Of a stretch of 64,000 nt of DNA, positions 23,901-36,744 are shown one piece after another; position 1 is the stretch's first letter; each line of letters opens with the position of its first letter. A program made the translations under genes and the position numbers. Source of the DNA: Agelas oroides (Eukaryota; Porifera; Demospongiae; Agelasida; Agelasidae); assembly GCA_949130485.1 (NCBI GenBank), contig OX422203.1, positions 2,757,178 to 2,821,177 on the forward strand. Reading direction: 5' to 3'. A model generated the notes under the pieces. That model was not told the origin of the DNA and made no database searches. It saw only the letters and a list, made by a program, of their open reading frames with translations.

Positions 23901-26900
23901 GGTAGAGTGCGGTAAAATGAGGTATAGTCGGGTTGAGACAGGATAGAGTGAAGTAGAGTGAGGTAGAGTCAGGACGAGCCAGGGTAGAGTGTAGTAGAGT
24001 GAGGTACATTCCGGTCCAAACAGGGTAGAGTGTGGTAGAGTGAGGTAGAGTCGGGTGTAGCCAGGATAGATTGTGGTAGAGTGAGTTAGAGTCGGGAGAG
24101 AGAGTGGTAGAGTGAGGTAGAGTCGGGTCGAGTCAGGGCAGGGTATGGTAGAGTGTGGTAGAGTCGGGTCGAGCCAGGATAGAGTGTGGTAGAGTGAGGT
24201 AGAGTCGGGGTAGAGTGTGGTAGAGTGAGGTAGTGTCGGGGTAGAGTGTGGTGGAGTGAGGTAGAGTCGGGTCGAGGCAGGGTAGAGTGTGGTAGAGTGA
24301 GGTAGAGTCGGGTCGAGCCAGGGTAGAGTGTGGTAGAGTGAGGTAGAGACGGGTCTAGACAGGGTAGTGTGTGGTAGAGTGAGGTAGAGTCGGAGTAGAG
24401 TGTGGTACAGTGAGGTCGAGCCAGGGTAGGGTGTGGTAGAGTTAGGTAGAGTCGGGGTAGAGTGTGGTAGAGTGAGGTAGAGTAGGGTCGAGCCAGGGTA
24501 GAGTGTGGTAGAGTGAGGTAGAGACGGGTCTAGTCTGGGTAGAGTGTGGGAGAGTGAGGTAGAGTTGGAGTAGAGTGTGGTACAGTGAGGTCGAGCCAGG
24601 GTAGGGTGTGTTAGAGTGAGGTAGAGTCGGGGTAGAGTGTGGTAGGGTGAGGTAGAGTGAGGTAGAGTTGGGGTAGAGTGTTGTAGAGTGAGGTAGAGTC
24701 GGGTCGAGGCAGGGTAGAGTGCGGTAGAGTGAGGTAGAGTCAGGACCAGCCAGGGTAGAGTGTGGTAGAGTGAGGTACATCCCGGTCTAAACAGGGTAGA
24801 GTGTGGTAGAGTGAGGTAGAGTCGGGGTAGAGTGTGGTACAGTGAGGTCGAGCCAGGGTACGGTATGGTAGAGTGAGGTAGAGTCGGGGTAGAGTGTGGT
24901 AGAGTGAGGTAGAGTCGGGTCGAGCCAGGGTAGAGTGTGGTAGAGTGAGGTAGAGACGGGTCTAGCCTTGGTAGAGTGTGGGAGAGTGAGGTAGAATCGG
25001 AGTAGAGTGTGGTACAGTGAGATCGATCCAGGGTAGGGTGTGGAAGAGTGAGGTAGAGTCGGGGTAGAGTGTGCTAGAGTGAGGTAGAGTCGGGACAAGC
25101 CAGGGTAGAGTGTGGCAGAGTGAGGTAGAGTCAGGTCGAGCCAGGATAGAGTGTGGTAGAGTGAGGTAGAGTCGGGTCGAGGCAGGGTAGAGTGTGGTAG
25201 AATGAGGTAGAGTCGGGGTAGAGTGTGGTAGAGTGAGGTAGAGTCGGGTTGAGCCAGGGTAGAGTGTGGTAGAGTGAGGTAGAATTGGATCGAGCCAGGG
25301 TAGAGTGTGGTATAGTGAGGTAGAGTAGGGGTAGAGTGTGGTAGAGTGAGGTAGATTCGGGTCTAGCCAGGGTAGAGTGTGGTAGAGTGAGGTAGAGTCG
25401 GGTCTAGCGAGGGTAGAGTGTGGTAGAGTGAGGTTGAGTCAGGTAAAGCAAGGGTAGCGGGTGCTAGAGTGATGTAGAGTCGGGGTAGAGTGTGGTAGAG
25501 TAAGGTAGAGTCGGGGTACAGTGTGGTAGAGAGAGGTAGAATCGGGTCGAGCCAGAGTAGTGTGTGGTAGAGTGAGATAGAGTCGGGGTAGAGTGTGGTA
25601 GAGTGTGGTAGAGTGAAGGAGAGTCGGGGTAGAGTGTGGTAGAGTGAGGTAGTGTCGGGTCTAGCCAGGGTAGAGTGCGGTAAAATGAGGTATAGTCGGG
25701 TTGAGCCAGGGTAGAGTGTAGTAGAGTGAGGTAGAGTCAGGACGAGCCAGGGGAGAGTGTGGTAGAGTGAGGTACATTCCGGTCTAAACAGGGTAGAGTG
25801 TGGTAGAGTGAGGTAGAGTCGGGTGTAGCCAGGGTAGAGTGTGGTAGAGTGAGTTAGAGTCGTGGTAGGGTGTGGTACAGTGAGGTAGAGTCGGGTCGAG
25901 CCAGGGCAGGGTGTGGTAGAGTGAGGTAGAGTCGGGTCGATCCAGGGTAGAGTGTAGTAGAGTGAGGTAGAGTCGGGTAGAGGCAGGGTAGAGTGTGGTA
26001 GAGTCAGGTAGAATCGTGTCGATCCAGGGTAGAGTGTGGTAGAGAGAGGTAGAGTCGGGTCGAGACAGAGTAGAGTGTGGTAGAGTGAGATAGAGTCGGG
26101 GTAGAGTGTGGTAGAGTGTGGTAGAGTGAAGGAGTGTCGGGGTAGAGTGTGGTAGAGTGAGGTAGTGTCGGGTCTAGTCAGGGTAGAGTGCGGTAAAATG
26201 AGGTATAGTCGAGTCGAGCCAGGGTAGAGTGTAGTAGAGTGAGGTAGAGTCAGGACGAGCCAGGGGAGAGTGTGGTAGAGTGAGGTACATTCCGGTCTAA
26301 ACAGGGTAGAGTGTGGTAGAGTGAGGTAGAGTTGGGTGGAGCCAGGGTAGAGTGTGGTAGAGTGAGTTAGAGTCGGTGTAGAGTGTGGTAGAGTGAGGTA
26401 GAGTCGGGTCGAGCCAGGGTAGGGTGTGGGAGAGTGAGGTAGAGTCGGATCGAGCCAGGGTAGAGTGTGGTAGAGTGAGGTAGAGTCGGGGTAGAGTGTG
26501 GTAGAGGGAGGTAGAGTCGGGTCGAGCTAGGGTAGAGTGTGGTAGAGTGAGGTAGATTTGGGATAGAGTGTGGTACAGTGTGGTAGAGCGAGGTAGAGTC
26601 GGGGTACAGTGTGGTAGAGCGAGGTAGAGTCGGGTCGAGCCAGGGTAGAGTGTGGTAGAGTGAGGTATAGTCTGTCGAGCCACAGTAGAGTGAGGTAGAG
26701 TGAGGTAGAATCGGGTCGAGCCAGGGTAGAGTGTGGTGGAGTGAAGTAGAGTCAGGTCGAGCCAGGTTTGTTTGTGGTAGAGGGAGGAAGAGTCGGGTCA
26801 AGCCAGGGTAGAATGTGGTAGAGTGAGGTAGAGTTGGGTCGAGCCAGGGTAGAGTGTGGTAGAGTGAGGTAGAGTCGGGTCGAGGCAGGGTAGAGTGTGG

Positions 26901-28050
26901 TAGAGTGAGGTAGAGTCGGGGTAGAGTGTGGTAGAGTGAGGTAGAGTCGGGTCGAGACAGGGTAGAGTGTGGTAGAGTGAGGTAGAATCGGGTCGAGCCA
27001 GGGTAGAGTGTGGTATAGTGAGGTAGAGTAGGAGTAGAGTGTGGTAGAGTGAGGTAGAGTTGGGTCTAGCCAGGGTAGAGTGTGGTAGACTGAGGTAGAG
27101 TCGGGTCTAGCAAAAGTAGAGTGTGGTAGAGTGAGGTAGAGTCCGGTAGAGCCAGGGTAGAATGTGCTAGAGGGAGGTAGAGTCGGGTTAGAGTGTGGTA
27201 GAGTAAGGTAGAGTCGGGGTAGAGTGTGGTAGAGAGAGGTAGAGTCTGCTCGAGCCAGGGTAGAGTGTGGTACAGTGAGGTAGAGTTGGGGTAGAGTGTG
27301 GTACAGTGTGGTAGAGCGAGGTAGAGTCAGGGTACAGTGTGGTAGAGCGAGATAGAGTCGGATCAAGCCAGGGTTGAGTGTGGTAGAGTGAGGTATAGTC
27401 GGGTCGAGCCACAGTAGAGTGAGGTAGAGTGAGGTAGCGTCTGGGTAGAGTGTGTGAGGTAGAATCGGGTCTAGCCAGGGTAGAGTGTGGTGGAGTGAGG
27501 TAGAGTCGGGTCGAGCCAGGTTTGTCTGTGGTAGAGTGAGGCAGAGTCGGGTCGAGCCAGGGTAGAATGTGGTAGAGTGAGGTAGAGTCGGGTCGAGCCA
27601 GGGTAGAGTGTGGTAGAGTGAGGTAGAATCGGGTCGAGCCAGGGTAGAGTGTGGTATAGTGAGGTAGAGGAGGGTTAGAGTGTGGTAGAGTGAGGTAGAG
27701 TTGGGTCTAGCCAGGGTAGAGTGTGGTAGACTGAGGTAGAGTCGGGTCTAGCGAGGGTAGAGTGTGGTAGAGTGAGGTAGAGTCCGGTAGAGCCAGGGTA
27801 GAGTGTGCTAGAGGGAACTAGAGTCGGGGTAGAGTGTGGTAGAGTAAGGTAGAGTCGGAGTAGAGTGTGGTAGAGAGAGGTAGAGTCGGGTCGAGCCAGA
27901 GTAGAGTGTGGTAGAGTGAGATAGAGTCGGGGTAGAGTGTGGTAGAGTGTGGTAGAGTGAAGGAGAGTCAGGTTAGAGTGTGGTAGAGTGAGGTAGTGTC
28001 GGGTCTAGCCAGGGTAGAGTGCGGTAAAATGAGGTATAGTCGGGTTCAGA
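23901..28050 (+). repeat. Higher-order block B1
   Basis: Much of this stretch recurs at 37.6-41.0 kb. GGGAGAGAGAGTGG lies at 24094 and again at 37783 (offset 13,689). The landmark monomer at 25775 matches that at 39340 (13,565). The rare GTTTGTTTGTGG monomer at about 26.76 kb matches 40.08 kb (13,319), and GTTTGTCTGTGG at 27521 matches 40846 (13,325). The offset changes show indels of whole monomers. Part of it also recurs at 51.6-53.3 kb. Confidence 0.82.
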
Positions 28051-31000
28051 CAGGGTAGAGTGTAGTAGAGTGAGGTTGAGTCAGGACGAGCCAGGGTAGA
28101 GTGTGGTAGAGTGAGGTACATTCCGGTCTAAACAGGGTAGAGTGTGGTAGAGTGAGGTAGACTCGGGTGTAGCCAGGGTAGAGTGTTGTAGAGGGAGTAA
28201 GAGTCGGGGTAGGGTGTGGTAGAGTGAGGAAGAGACGGGGTAGAGTGTGGTAGAGTGAGGTAGTGTCGGGGTAGAGTGTGGTAGAGTGAGGTAGAGTCGG
28301 ATCGAGGCAGGGTAGAGTGTGGTGGAGTGAGGTAGAATCGGGTCGAGCCAGGGTAGAGTGTGGTAGAGTGAGGTAGAGACGGGTCTAGCCAGGGTAGACT
28401 GTAGTAGAGTGAGGTAGAGTCGGAGTAGAGTGTGGTACAGTGAGGTCGAGCCAGGGTAGGGTGTGGTAGAGTTAGGTAGATTCAGGGTAGAGTGTGGTAG
28501 AGTGAGGTAGAGTCGGGGTAGAGTGTGGCAGAGTGAGGTAGAGTCGGGTCGAGGCAGGGTAGAGTGCGGTAGAGTGAGGTAGAGTCAGATCGAGCCATTG
28601 TAGAGTGTGGTAGAGTGAGGTAGAGTCGGGGTAGAGTGAGGTAGAGTGAGGTAGAGTCGGGTCTAGCCAGGGTAGAGTGTGGTAGAGTCAGGTAGAGTCG
28701 GATCTAGCGAGGGTAGAGTGCGGTAGAGTGAGGTAGAGTCCGGTAGAGCCAGGGTAGATTGTGCTAGAGGGAGGTAGAGTCGGGGTAGAGTGTGGTAGAG
28801 TAAGATAGAGTCGGGATAGAGTGTGGTAGAGAGAGGTAGAATCGGGTCGAGCCAGAGTAGAGTGTGGTAGAGTGAGATAGAGTCGGGGTAGACAGTGGTA
28901 GAGTGTGGTAGAGTGAAGGAGAGTCGGGGTAGAGTGTGGTAGAGTGAGGTAGTGTCTGGTCCAGCCAGGGTAGAGTGCGGTAAAATGAGGTATAGTCGGG
29001 TTGAGCCAGGGTAGAGTGAAGTAGAGTGAGGTAGAGTCAGGACGAGCCAGGGTAGAGTGTGGTAGCGTGAGGTACATTCCGGTCTAAACAGGGTAGAGTT
29101 TGGTAGAGTGAGGTTGAGTCGGGTGGAGCCAGGGTAGAGTGTGGGAGAGTGAGGTAGAGTCGGAGTAGAGTGTGGTACAGTGAGGTCGAGCCAGGGTAGG
29201 GTGAGGTAGAGTGAGGTAGAGTCGGGGTAGAGTGTGGTAGAGTGAGGTAGAGTCGGGTCGAGCCAGGGTAGAGTGTGGCAGAGTGAGGTAGAGTCAGGTC
29301 GAGCCAGGGTAGAGTGTGGTAGAGGGAGGTAGAGTTGGGTCGAGGCAGGGTAGAGTGTGGTAGAGTGAGGTAGAGTTGGGGTAGAGTGTGGTAGAGTGAA
29401 GTAGAGTCGGGTTGAGCCAATGTAGAGTGTGGTAGAGTGACGTAGAGTTGGGTCTAGCCAGGGTAGAGTGTGGTAGACTGAGGTAGAGTCGGGTCTAGCG
29501 AGGGTAGAGTGTGCTAGAGTAAGGTAGAGTCCGGTAGAGCCAGGGTAGAGTGTGCTAGAGGGAGGTAGAGTCGGGGTAGAGTGTGGTAGAGTAAGGTAGA
29601 GTCGGGGTAGAGTGTGGTAGAGAGAGGTAGAGTCGGGTCGAGCCAGAGTAGAGTGTGGTAGAGTGAGATAGAGTCGGGGTAGAGTGTGGTAGAGTGTGGT
29701 AGAGTGAAGGAGAGTCAGGGTAGAGTGTGGTAGAGTGAGGTAGTGTCGGGTCTAGCCAGGGTAGAGTGCGGTAAAATGAGGTATAGTCGGGTTCAGACAG
29801 GGTAGAGTGTAGTAGAGTGAGGTTGAGTCAGGACGAGCCAGGGTAGAGTGTGGTAGAGTGAGGTACATTCCGGTCTAAACAGGGTAGAGTGTGGTAGAGT
29901 GAGGTAGATTCGGGTGTGGCCAGGGTAGAGTGTTGTAGAGGGAGTAAGAGTCGGGGTAGGGTGTGGGAGAGTGAGGTAGAGTCGGGGTAGAGTGTGGTAG
30001 AGTGAGGTAGTGTCAGGGTAGAGTGTGGTAGAGTGAGGTAGAGTCGGGTCGAGGCAGGGTAGAGTGTGGTGGAGTGAGGTAGAATCGGGTCGAGCCAGGG
30101 TAGAGTGTGGTAGAGTGAGGTAGAGACGGGTCTAGCCAGGGTAGACTGTAGTAGAGTGAGGTAGAGTCGGAGTAGAGTGTGGTACAGTGAGGTCGAGCCA
30201 GGGTAGGGTGTGGTAGAGTTAGGTAGATTCAGGGTAGAGTGTTGTAGAGTGAGGTAGAGACGGGTCGAGCCAGGTTAGAGTGTGCTAGAGTGAGGTAGAG
30301 ACGGGTCTAGACTGGGTAGAGTGTGGGATACTGAGGCAGAGTTGGAGTAGAGTGTGGTACAGTGAGGTCGAGCCAGGGTAGGGTGTGGTAGAGTGAGGTA
30401 GAGTCGGGGTAGAGTGTGGCAGAGTGAGGTAGAGTCGGGTCGAGGCAGGGTAGAGTGCGGTAGAGTGAGGTAGAGTCAGATCGAGCCAGGGTAGAGTGTG
30501 TTAGAGTGAGGTAGAGTCGGGGTAGAGTGAGGTAGAGTGAGGTAGAGTCGGGTCTAGCCAGGGTAGACTGTGGTAGAGTCAGGTAGAGTTGGATCTAGCG
30601 AGGGTAGAGTGTGGTAGAGTGAGGTACAGTCCGGTAGAGCCAGGGTAGATTGTGCTAGAGGGAGGTAGAGTCGGGGTAGAGTGTGGTAGAGTAAGGTAGA
30701 GTCGGGGTAGAGTATGGTAGAGAGAGGTAGAATCGGGTCGAGCCAGAGTAGAGTGTGGTAGAGTGAGATAGAGTCGGGGTAGACAGTGGTAGAGTGTGGT
30801 GGAGTGAAGGAGAGTCGGGGTAGAGTGTGGTAGAGTGAGGTAGTGTCTGGTCCAGCCAGGGTAGAGTGCGGTAAAATGAGGTATAGTCGGGTTGAGCCAG
30901 GGTAGAGTGAAGTAGAGTGAGGTAGAGTCAGGACGAGCGAGGGTAGAGTGTGGTAGAGTGAGGTACATTTCGGTCTAAACAGGGTAGAGTTTGGTAGAGT

Positions 31001-34000
31001 GAGGTAGAGTCGGGTGGAGCCAGGGTAGAGTGTGGGAGAGTGAGGTAGAGTCGGAGTAGAGTGTGGTACAGTGAGGTCGAGCCAGGGTAGGGTGAGGTAG
31101 AGTGAGGTAGAGTCGGGGTAGAGTGTGGTAGAGTGAGGTAGAGTCGGGTCGAGCCAGGGTAGAGTGTGGCAGAGTGAGGTAGAGTCAGGTCGAGCCAGGG
31201 TAGAGTGTGGTAGAGGGAGGAGGTGTCGGGGTAGGGTGTGGTAGAGTGAGGTAGAGACGGGGTAGAGTGTGGTAGAGTGAGGTAGTGTCGGGGTAGAGTG
31301 TGGTAGAGTGAGGTAGAGTCGGGTCGAGGCAGGGTAGAGTGTGGTGGAGTGAGGTAGAATCGGGTCGAGCCAGGGTAGAGTGAGGTAGAGTGAGGTAGAG
31401 ACGGGTCTAGCCAGGGTAGACTGTAGTAGAGTGAGGTAGAGTCGGAGTAGAGTGTGGTACAGTGAGGTCGAGCCAGGGTAGGGTGTGGTAGAGTTAGGTA
31501 GATTCAGGGTAGAGTGTGGTAGAGTGAGGTAGAGACGGGTCGAGCCAGGTTAGAGTGTGATAGAGTGAGGTAGAGACGGGTCTAGACTGGGTAGAGTGTG
31601 GGATACTGAGGCAGAGTTGGAGTAGAGTGTGGTACAGTGAGGTCGAGCCAGGGTAGGGTGTGGTAGAGTGAGGTAGAGTCGGGGTAGAGTGTGGCAGAGT
31701 GAGGTAGAGTCGGGTCGAGGCAGGGTAGAGTGCGGTAGAGTGAGGTAGAGTCAGATCGAGCCAGGGTAGAGTGTGGTAGAGTGAGGTAGAGTCGGGGTAG
31801 AGTGAGGTAGAGTGAGGTAGAGTCGGGTCTAGCCAGGGTAGAGTGTGGTAGAGTCAGGTAGAGTCGGATCTAGCGAGGGTAGAGTGCGGTAGAGTGAGGT
31901 AGAGTCCGGTAGAGCCAGGGTAGATTGTGCTAGAGGGAGGTAGAGTCGGGGTAGAGTGTGGTAGAGTAAGATAGAGTCGGGATAGAGTGTGGTAGAGAGA
32001 GGTAGAATCGGGTCGAGCCAGAGTAGAGTGTGGTAGAGTGAGATAGAGTCGGGGTAGACAGTGGTAGAGCGTGGTAGAGTGAAGGAGAGTCGGGGTAGAG
32101 TGTGGTAGAGTGAGGTAGTGTCTGGTCCAGCCAGGGTAGAGTGCGGTAAAATGAGGTATAGTCGGGTTGAGCCAGGGTAGAGTGAAGTAGAGTGAGGTAG
32201 AGTCAGGACGAGCCAGGGTAGAGTGTGGTAGCGTGAGGTACATTCCGGTCTAAACAGGGTAGAGTTTGGTAGAGTGAGGTTGAGTCGGGTGGAGCCAGGG
32301 TAGAGTGTGGGAGAGTGAGGTAGAGTCGGAGTAGAGTGTGGTACAGTGAGGTCGAGCCAGGGTAGGGTGAGGTAGAGTGAGGTAGAGTCGGGGTAGAGTG
32401 TGGTAGAGTGAGGTAGAGTCGGGTCGAGCCAGGATAGAGTGTGGCAGAGTGAGGTAGAGTCAGGTCGAGCCAGGGTAGAGTGTGGTAGAGGGAGGTAGAG
32501 ACGGGTCGAGCCAGGTTAGAGTGTGCTAGAGTGAGATAGAGACGGGTCTAGACTGGGTAGAGTGTGGGATACTGAGGCAGAGTTGGAGTAGAGTGTGGTA
32601 CAGTGAGGTCGAGCCAGGGTAGAGTGAGGTAGAGTCGGGGTAGAGTGTGGCAGAGTGAGGTAGAGTCGGGTCGAGGCAGGGTAGAGTGCGGTAGAGTGAG
32701 GTAGAGTCAGATCGAGCCAGGGTAGAGTGTGGTAGAGTGAGGTAGAGTCGGGATAGAGTGAGGTAGAGTGAGGTAGAGTCGGGTCTAGCCAAGGTAGAGT
32801 GTGGTAGAGTCAGGTAGAGTCGGATCTAGCGAGGGTAGAGTGTGGTAGAGTGAGGTACAGTCCGGTAGAGCCAGGGTAGATTGTGCTAGAGGGAGGTAGA
32901 GTCGGGGTAGAGTGTGGTAGAGTAAGGTAGAGTCGGGGTAGAGTGTGGTAGAGAGAGGTAGAATCGGGTCGAGCCAGAGTAGAGTGTGGTAGAGTGAGAT
33001 AGAGTCGGGGTAGACAGTGGTAGAGTGTGGTAGAGTGAAGGAGAGTCGGGGTAGAGTGTGGTAGAGTGAGGTAGTGTCTGGTCCAGCCAGGGTAGAGTGC
33101 GGTAAAATGAGGTATAGTCGGGTTGAGAAGGGTAGAGTGAAGTAGAGTGAGGTAGAGTCAGGACGAGCCAGGGTAGAGTGTGGTAGAGTGAGGTACATTC
33201 CGGTCTAAACAGGGTAGAGTTTGGTAGAGTGAGGTAGAGTCGGGTGGAGCCAGGGTAGAGTGTGGGAGAGTGAGGTAGAGTCGGAGTAGAGTGTGGTACA
33301 GTGAGGTCGAGCCAGGGTAGGGTGAGGTAGAGTGAGGTAGAGTCGGGGTAGAGTGTGGTAGAGTGAGGTAGAGTCGGGTCGAGCCAGGGTAGAGTGTGGC
33401 AGAGTGAGGTAGAGTCAGGTCGAGCCAGGGTAGAGTGTGGTAGAGGGAGGTAGAGTGGGGTCGAGGCAGGGTAGAGTGTGGTAGAGTGAGGTAGAGTTGG
33501 GGTAGAGTGTGGTAGATTGAGGTAGAGTCGGGTCGAGCCAAGGTAGAGTGTGGTAGAGTGAGGTAGGGTTGGGTCTAGCCAGGGTAGAGTGCAGTAGACT
33601 GAGGTAGAGTCGGGTCTAGCGAGGGTAGAATGTGGTAGAGTGAGGTAGAGTCCGGTAGAGCCAGGGTAGAGTGTGCTAGAGGGAGGTAGAGTCGGGGTAG
33701 AGCGTGGTAGAGTAAGGTAGAGTCGGGGTAGAGTGTGGTAGAGAGAGGTAGAGTCGGGTCGAGCCAGAGTAGAGTGTGGTAGAGTGAGATAGAGTCGGGG
33801 TAGAGTGTGGTAGAGTGTGGTAGAGTGAAGGAGAGTCAGGGTAGAGTGTGGTAGAGTGAGGTAGTGTCGGGTCTAGCCAGGGTAGAGTGCGGTAAAATGA
33901 GGTATAGTCGGGTTCAGACAGGGTAGAGTGTAGTAGAGTGAGGTTGAGTTAGGACGAGCCAGGGTAGAGTGTGGTAGAGTGAGGTACATTCCGGTCTAAA

Positions 34001-35100
34001 CAGGGTAGAGTGTGGTAGAGTGAGGTAGACTCGGGTGTAGCCAGGGTAGAGTGCTATAGAGGGAGTAAGTGTCGGGGTAGGGTGTGGTAGAGTGAGGTAG
34101 AGTCGGGGTAGAGTGTGGTAGAGTGAGGTAGTGTCGGGGTAGAGTGTGGTAGAGTGAGGTAGAGTCGGGTCGAGGCAGGGTAGAGTGTGGTGGAGTGAGG
34201 TAGAATCGGGTCGAGCCAGGGTAGAGTGTGGTAGAGTGAGGTAGAGACGGGTCTAGCCAGGGTAGACTGTAGTAGAGTGAGGTAGAGTCGGAGTAGAGTG
34301 TGGTACAGTGAGGTCGAGCCAGGGTAGGGTGTGGTAGAGTTAGGTAGATTCAGGGTAGAGTGTGGTAGAGTGAGGTAGAGACGGGTCGAGCCAGGTTAGA
34401 GTGTGGTAGAGTGAGGTAGAGACGGGTCTAGACTGGGTAGAGTGTGGGATACTGAGGCAGAGTTGGAGTAGAGTGTGGTACAGTGAGGTCGAGCCAGGGT
34501 AGGGTGTGGTAGAGTGAAGTAGAGTCGGGGTAGAGTGTGGCAGAGTGAGGTAGAGTCGGGTCGAGGCAGGGTAGAGTGCGGTAGAGTGAGGTAGAGTCAG
34601 ATCGAGCCAGGGTAGAGTGTGGTAGAGTGAGGTAGAGTCGGGGTAGAGTGAGGTAGAGTGAGGTAGAGTCGGGTCTAGCCAGGGTAGAGTGTGGTAGAGT
34701 CAGGTAGAGTCGGATCTAGCGAGGGTAGAGTGTGGTAGAGTGAGGTACAGTCCGGTAGAGCCAGGGTAGATTGTGCTAGAGGGAGGTAGAGTCGGGGTAG
34801 AGTGTGGTAGAGTAAGGTAGAGTCGGGGTAGAGTGTGGTAGAGAGAGGTAGAATCGGGTCGAGCCAGAGTAGAGTGTGGTAGAGTGAGATAGAGTCGGGG
34901 TAGTCAGTGGTAGAGTGTGGTAGAGTGAAGGAGAGTCGGGGTAGAGTGTGGTAGAGTGAGGTAGTGTCTGGTCCAGCCAGGGTAGAGTGCGGTAAAATGA
35001 GGTATAGTCGGGTTGAGCCAGGGTAGAGTGAAGTAGAGTGAGGTAGAGTCAGGACGAGCCTGGGTAGAGTGTGGTAGAGTGAGGTACATTCCGGTCTAAA
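28051..35100 (+). repeat. Block C1: stepwise-amplified repeat units
   Basis: The anchor GGATCTAGCGAGGGTAG lies at about 28700, 30591, 31866, 32822 and 34712, giving steps of 1,891, 1,275, 956 and 1,890 bp. A second anchor, TCTAGACTGGG followed by GGGATACTG, lies at 30306, 31581, 32547 and 34427. Offset 4,121 bp (for example 29866 and 33987) joins the first and last full steps. The shorter steps look like the 1.89-kb unit with internal losses. The GTTCAGACAGGG run marks 28.05, 29.79 and 33.92 kb. Confidence 0.85.
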
Positions 35101-36744
35101 CAGGGTAGAGTTTGGTAGAGTGAGGTAGAGTCGGGTGGAGCCAGGGTAGAGTGTGGGACAGTGAGGTAGAGTCGGAGTAGAGTGTGGTACAGTGAGGTCG
35201 AGCCAGGGTAGGGTGAGGTAGAGTGAGGTAGAGTCGGGGTAGAGTGTGGTAGAGTGAGGTAGAGTCGGGTCGAGCCAGGGTAGAGTGTGGCAGAGTGAGG
35301 TAGAGTCAGGTCAAGCCAGGGTAGAGTGTGGTAGAGGGAGGTAGAGGCGGGTCGAGGCAGGGTAGAGTGTGGTAGAGTGAGGTAGAGTTGGGGTAGAGTG
35401 TGGTAGAGTGAGGTAGAGTCGGGTCGAGCCAAGGTAGAGTGTGGTAGAGTGAGGTAGAATCGGGTCAAGCCAGGGTAGAGTGTGGTACAGTGAGGTTGAG
35501 TAGGGGTAGAGTGTGGTAGAGTGAGGTAGAGTCGGGTCTAGCCAGGGTAGAGTGTGGTAGAGTGAGGTAGAATCGGGTCTAGCGAGGGTAGAGTGTGGTA
35601 GAGTGAGGTTGAGTCCGGTAAAACCAGGGTAGAGTGTGCTAGAGGGATGTAGATTCGGGGTAGAGTGTGGTAGAGTAAGGTAGAGTCGGGGTAGAGTGTG
35701 GTAGAGAGAGGTAGAGTCGGGTCGAGCCAGAGTAGAGTGTGGTAGAGTGAGATAGAGTCGGGGTAGAGTGTGGTAGAGTGAGGTAGTTTCGGGCCTAGCC
35801 AGGGTAGAGTGAGCTAAAATGAGGTATAGTCGGGTTGAGCCAGGGTAGAGTGTAGTAGAGTGAGATAGAGTCAGGACGAGCAAGGGTAGAGTGTGGTAGA
35901 GTGAGGTACATTCCGGGCTAAACAGGGTAGAGTTTGGTAGAGTGAGGTAGAGTCGGGTGGAGCCAGGGTAGAGTGTGGGACAGTGAGGTAGAGTCGGAGT
36001 AGAGTGTGGTACAGTGAGGTCGAGCCAGGGTAGGGTGAGGTAGAGTGAGGTAGAGTCGGGGTAGAGTGTGGTAGAGTGAGGTAGAGTCGGGTCGAGCCAG
36101 GGTAGAGTGTGGCAGAGTGAGGTAGAGTCAGGTCAAGCCAGGGTAGAGTGTGGTAGAGGGAGGTAGAGGCGGGTCGAGGCAGGGTAGAGTGTGGTAGAGT
36201 GAGGTAGAGTTGGGGTAGAGTGTGGTAGAGTGAGGTAGAGTCGGGTCGAGCCAAGGTAGAGTGTGGTAGAGTGAGGTAGAATCGGGTCAAGCCAGGGTAG
36301 AGTGTGGTACAGTGAGGTTGAGTAGGGGTAGAGTGTGGTAGAGTGAGGTAGAGTCGGGTCTAGCCAGGGTAGAGTGTGGTAGAGTGAGGTAGAATCGGGT
36401 CTAGCGAGGGTAGAGTGTGGTAGAGTGAGGTTGAGTCCGGTAAAACCAGGGTAGAGTGTGCTAGAGGGATGTAGATTCGGGGTAGAGTGTGGTAGAGTAA
36501 GGTAGAGTCGGGGTAGAGTGTGGTAGAGAGAGGTAGAGTCGGGTCGAGCCAGAGTAGAGTGTGGTAGAGTGAGATAGAGTCGGGGTAGAGTGTGGTAGAG
36601 TGAGGTAGTTTCGGGCCTAGCCAGGGTAGAGTGAGCTAAAATGAGGTATAGTCGGGTTGAGCCAGGGTAGAGTGTAGTAGAGTGAGATAGAGTCAGGACG
36701 AGCAAGGGTAGAGTGTGGTAGAGTGAGGTACATTCCGGGCTAAA
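35101..36744 (+). repeat. 822-bp perfect-looking direct duplication in tandem
   Basis: Copies are 35101-35922 and 35923-36744. Shared private variants include GGGACAGTG, GTAGAGGCGGG, GAGGTTGAGTAGG, GTAAAACC, GTAGTTTCGGGCC and GTGAGCTAAAATG. Over most of the length I found no difference between the copies, so this looks like one of the youngest events in the window. 822 bp equals 14 long plus 8 short monomers. Confidence 0.92.

Noticed and set aside
26755-26785. Possible insertion of foreign sequence at the GTTTGTTTGTGG monomer
   Set aside because: The monomer keeps its normal length and flanks, so it is a substituted monomer and not an insertion.
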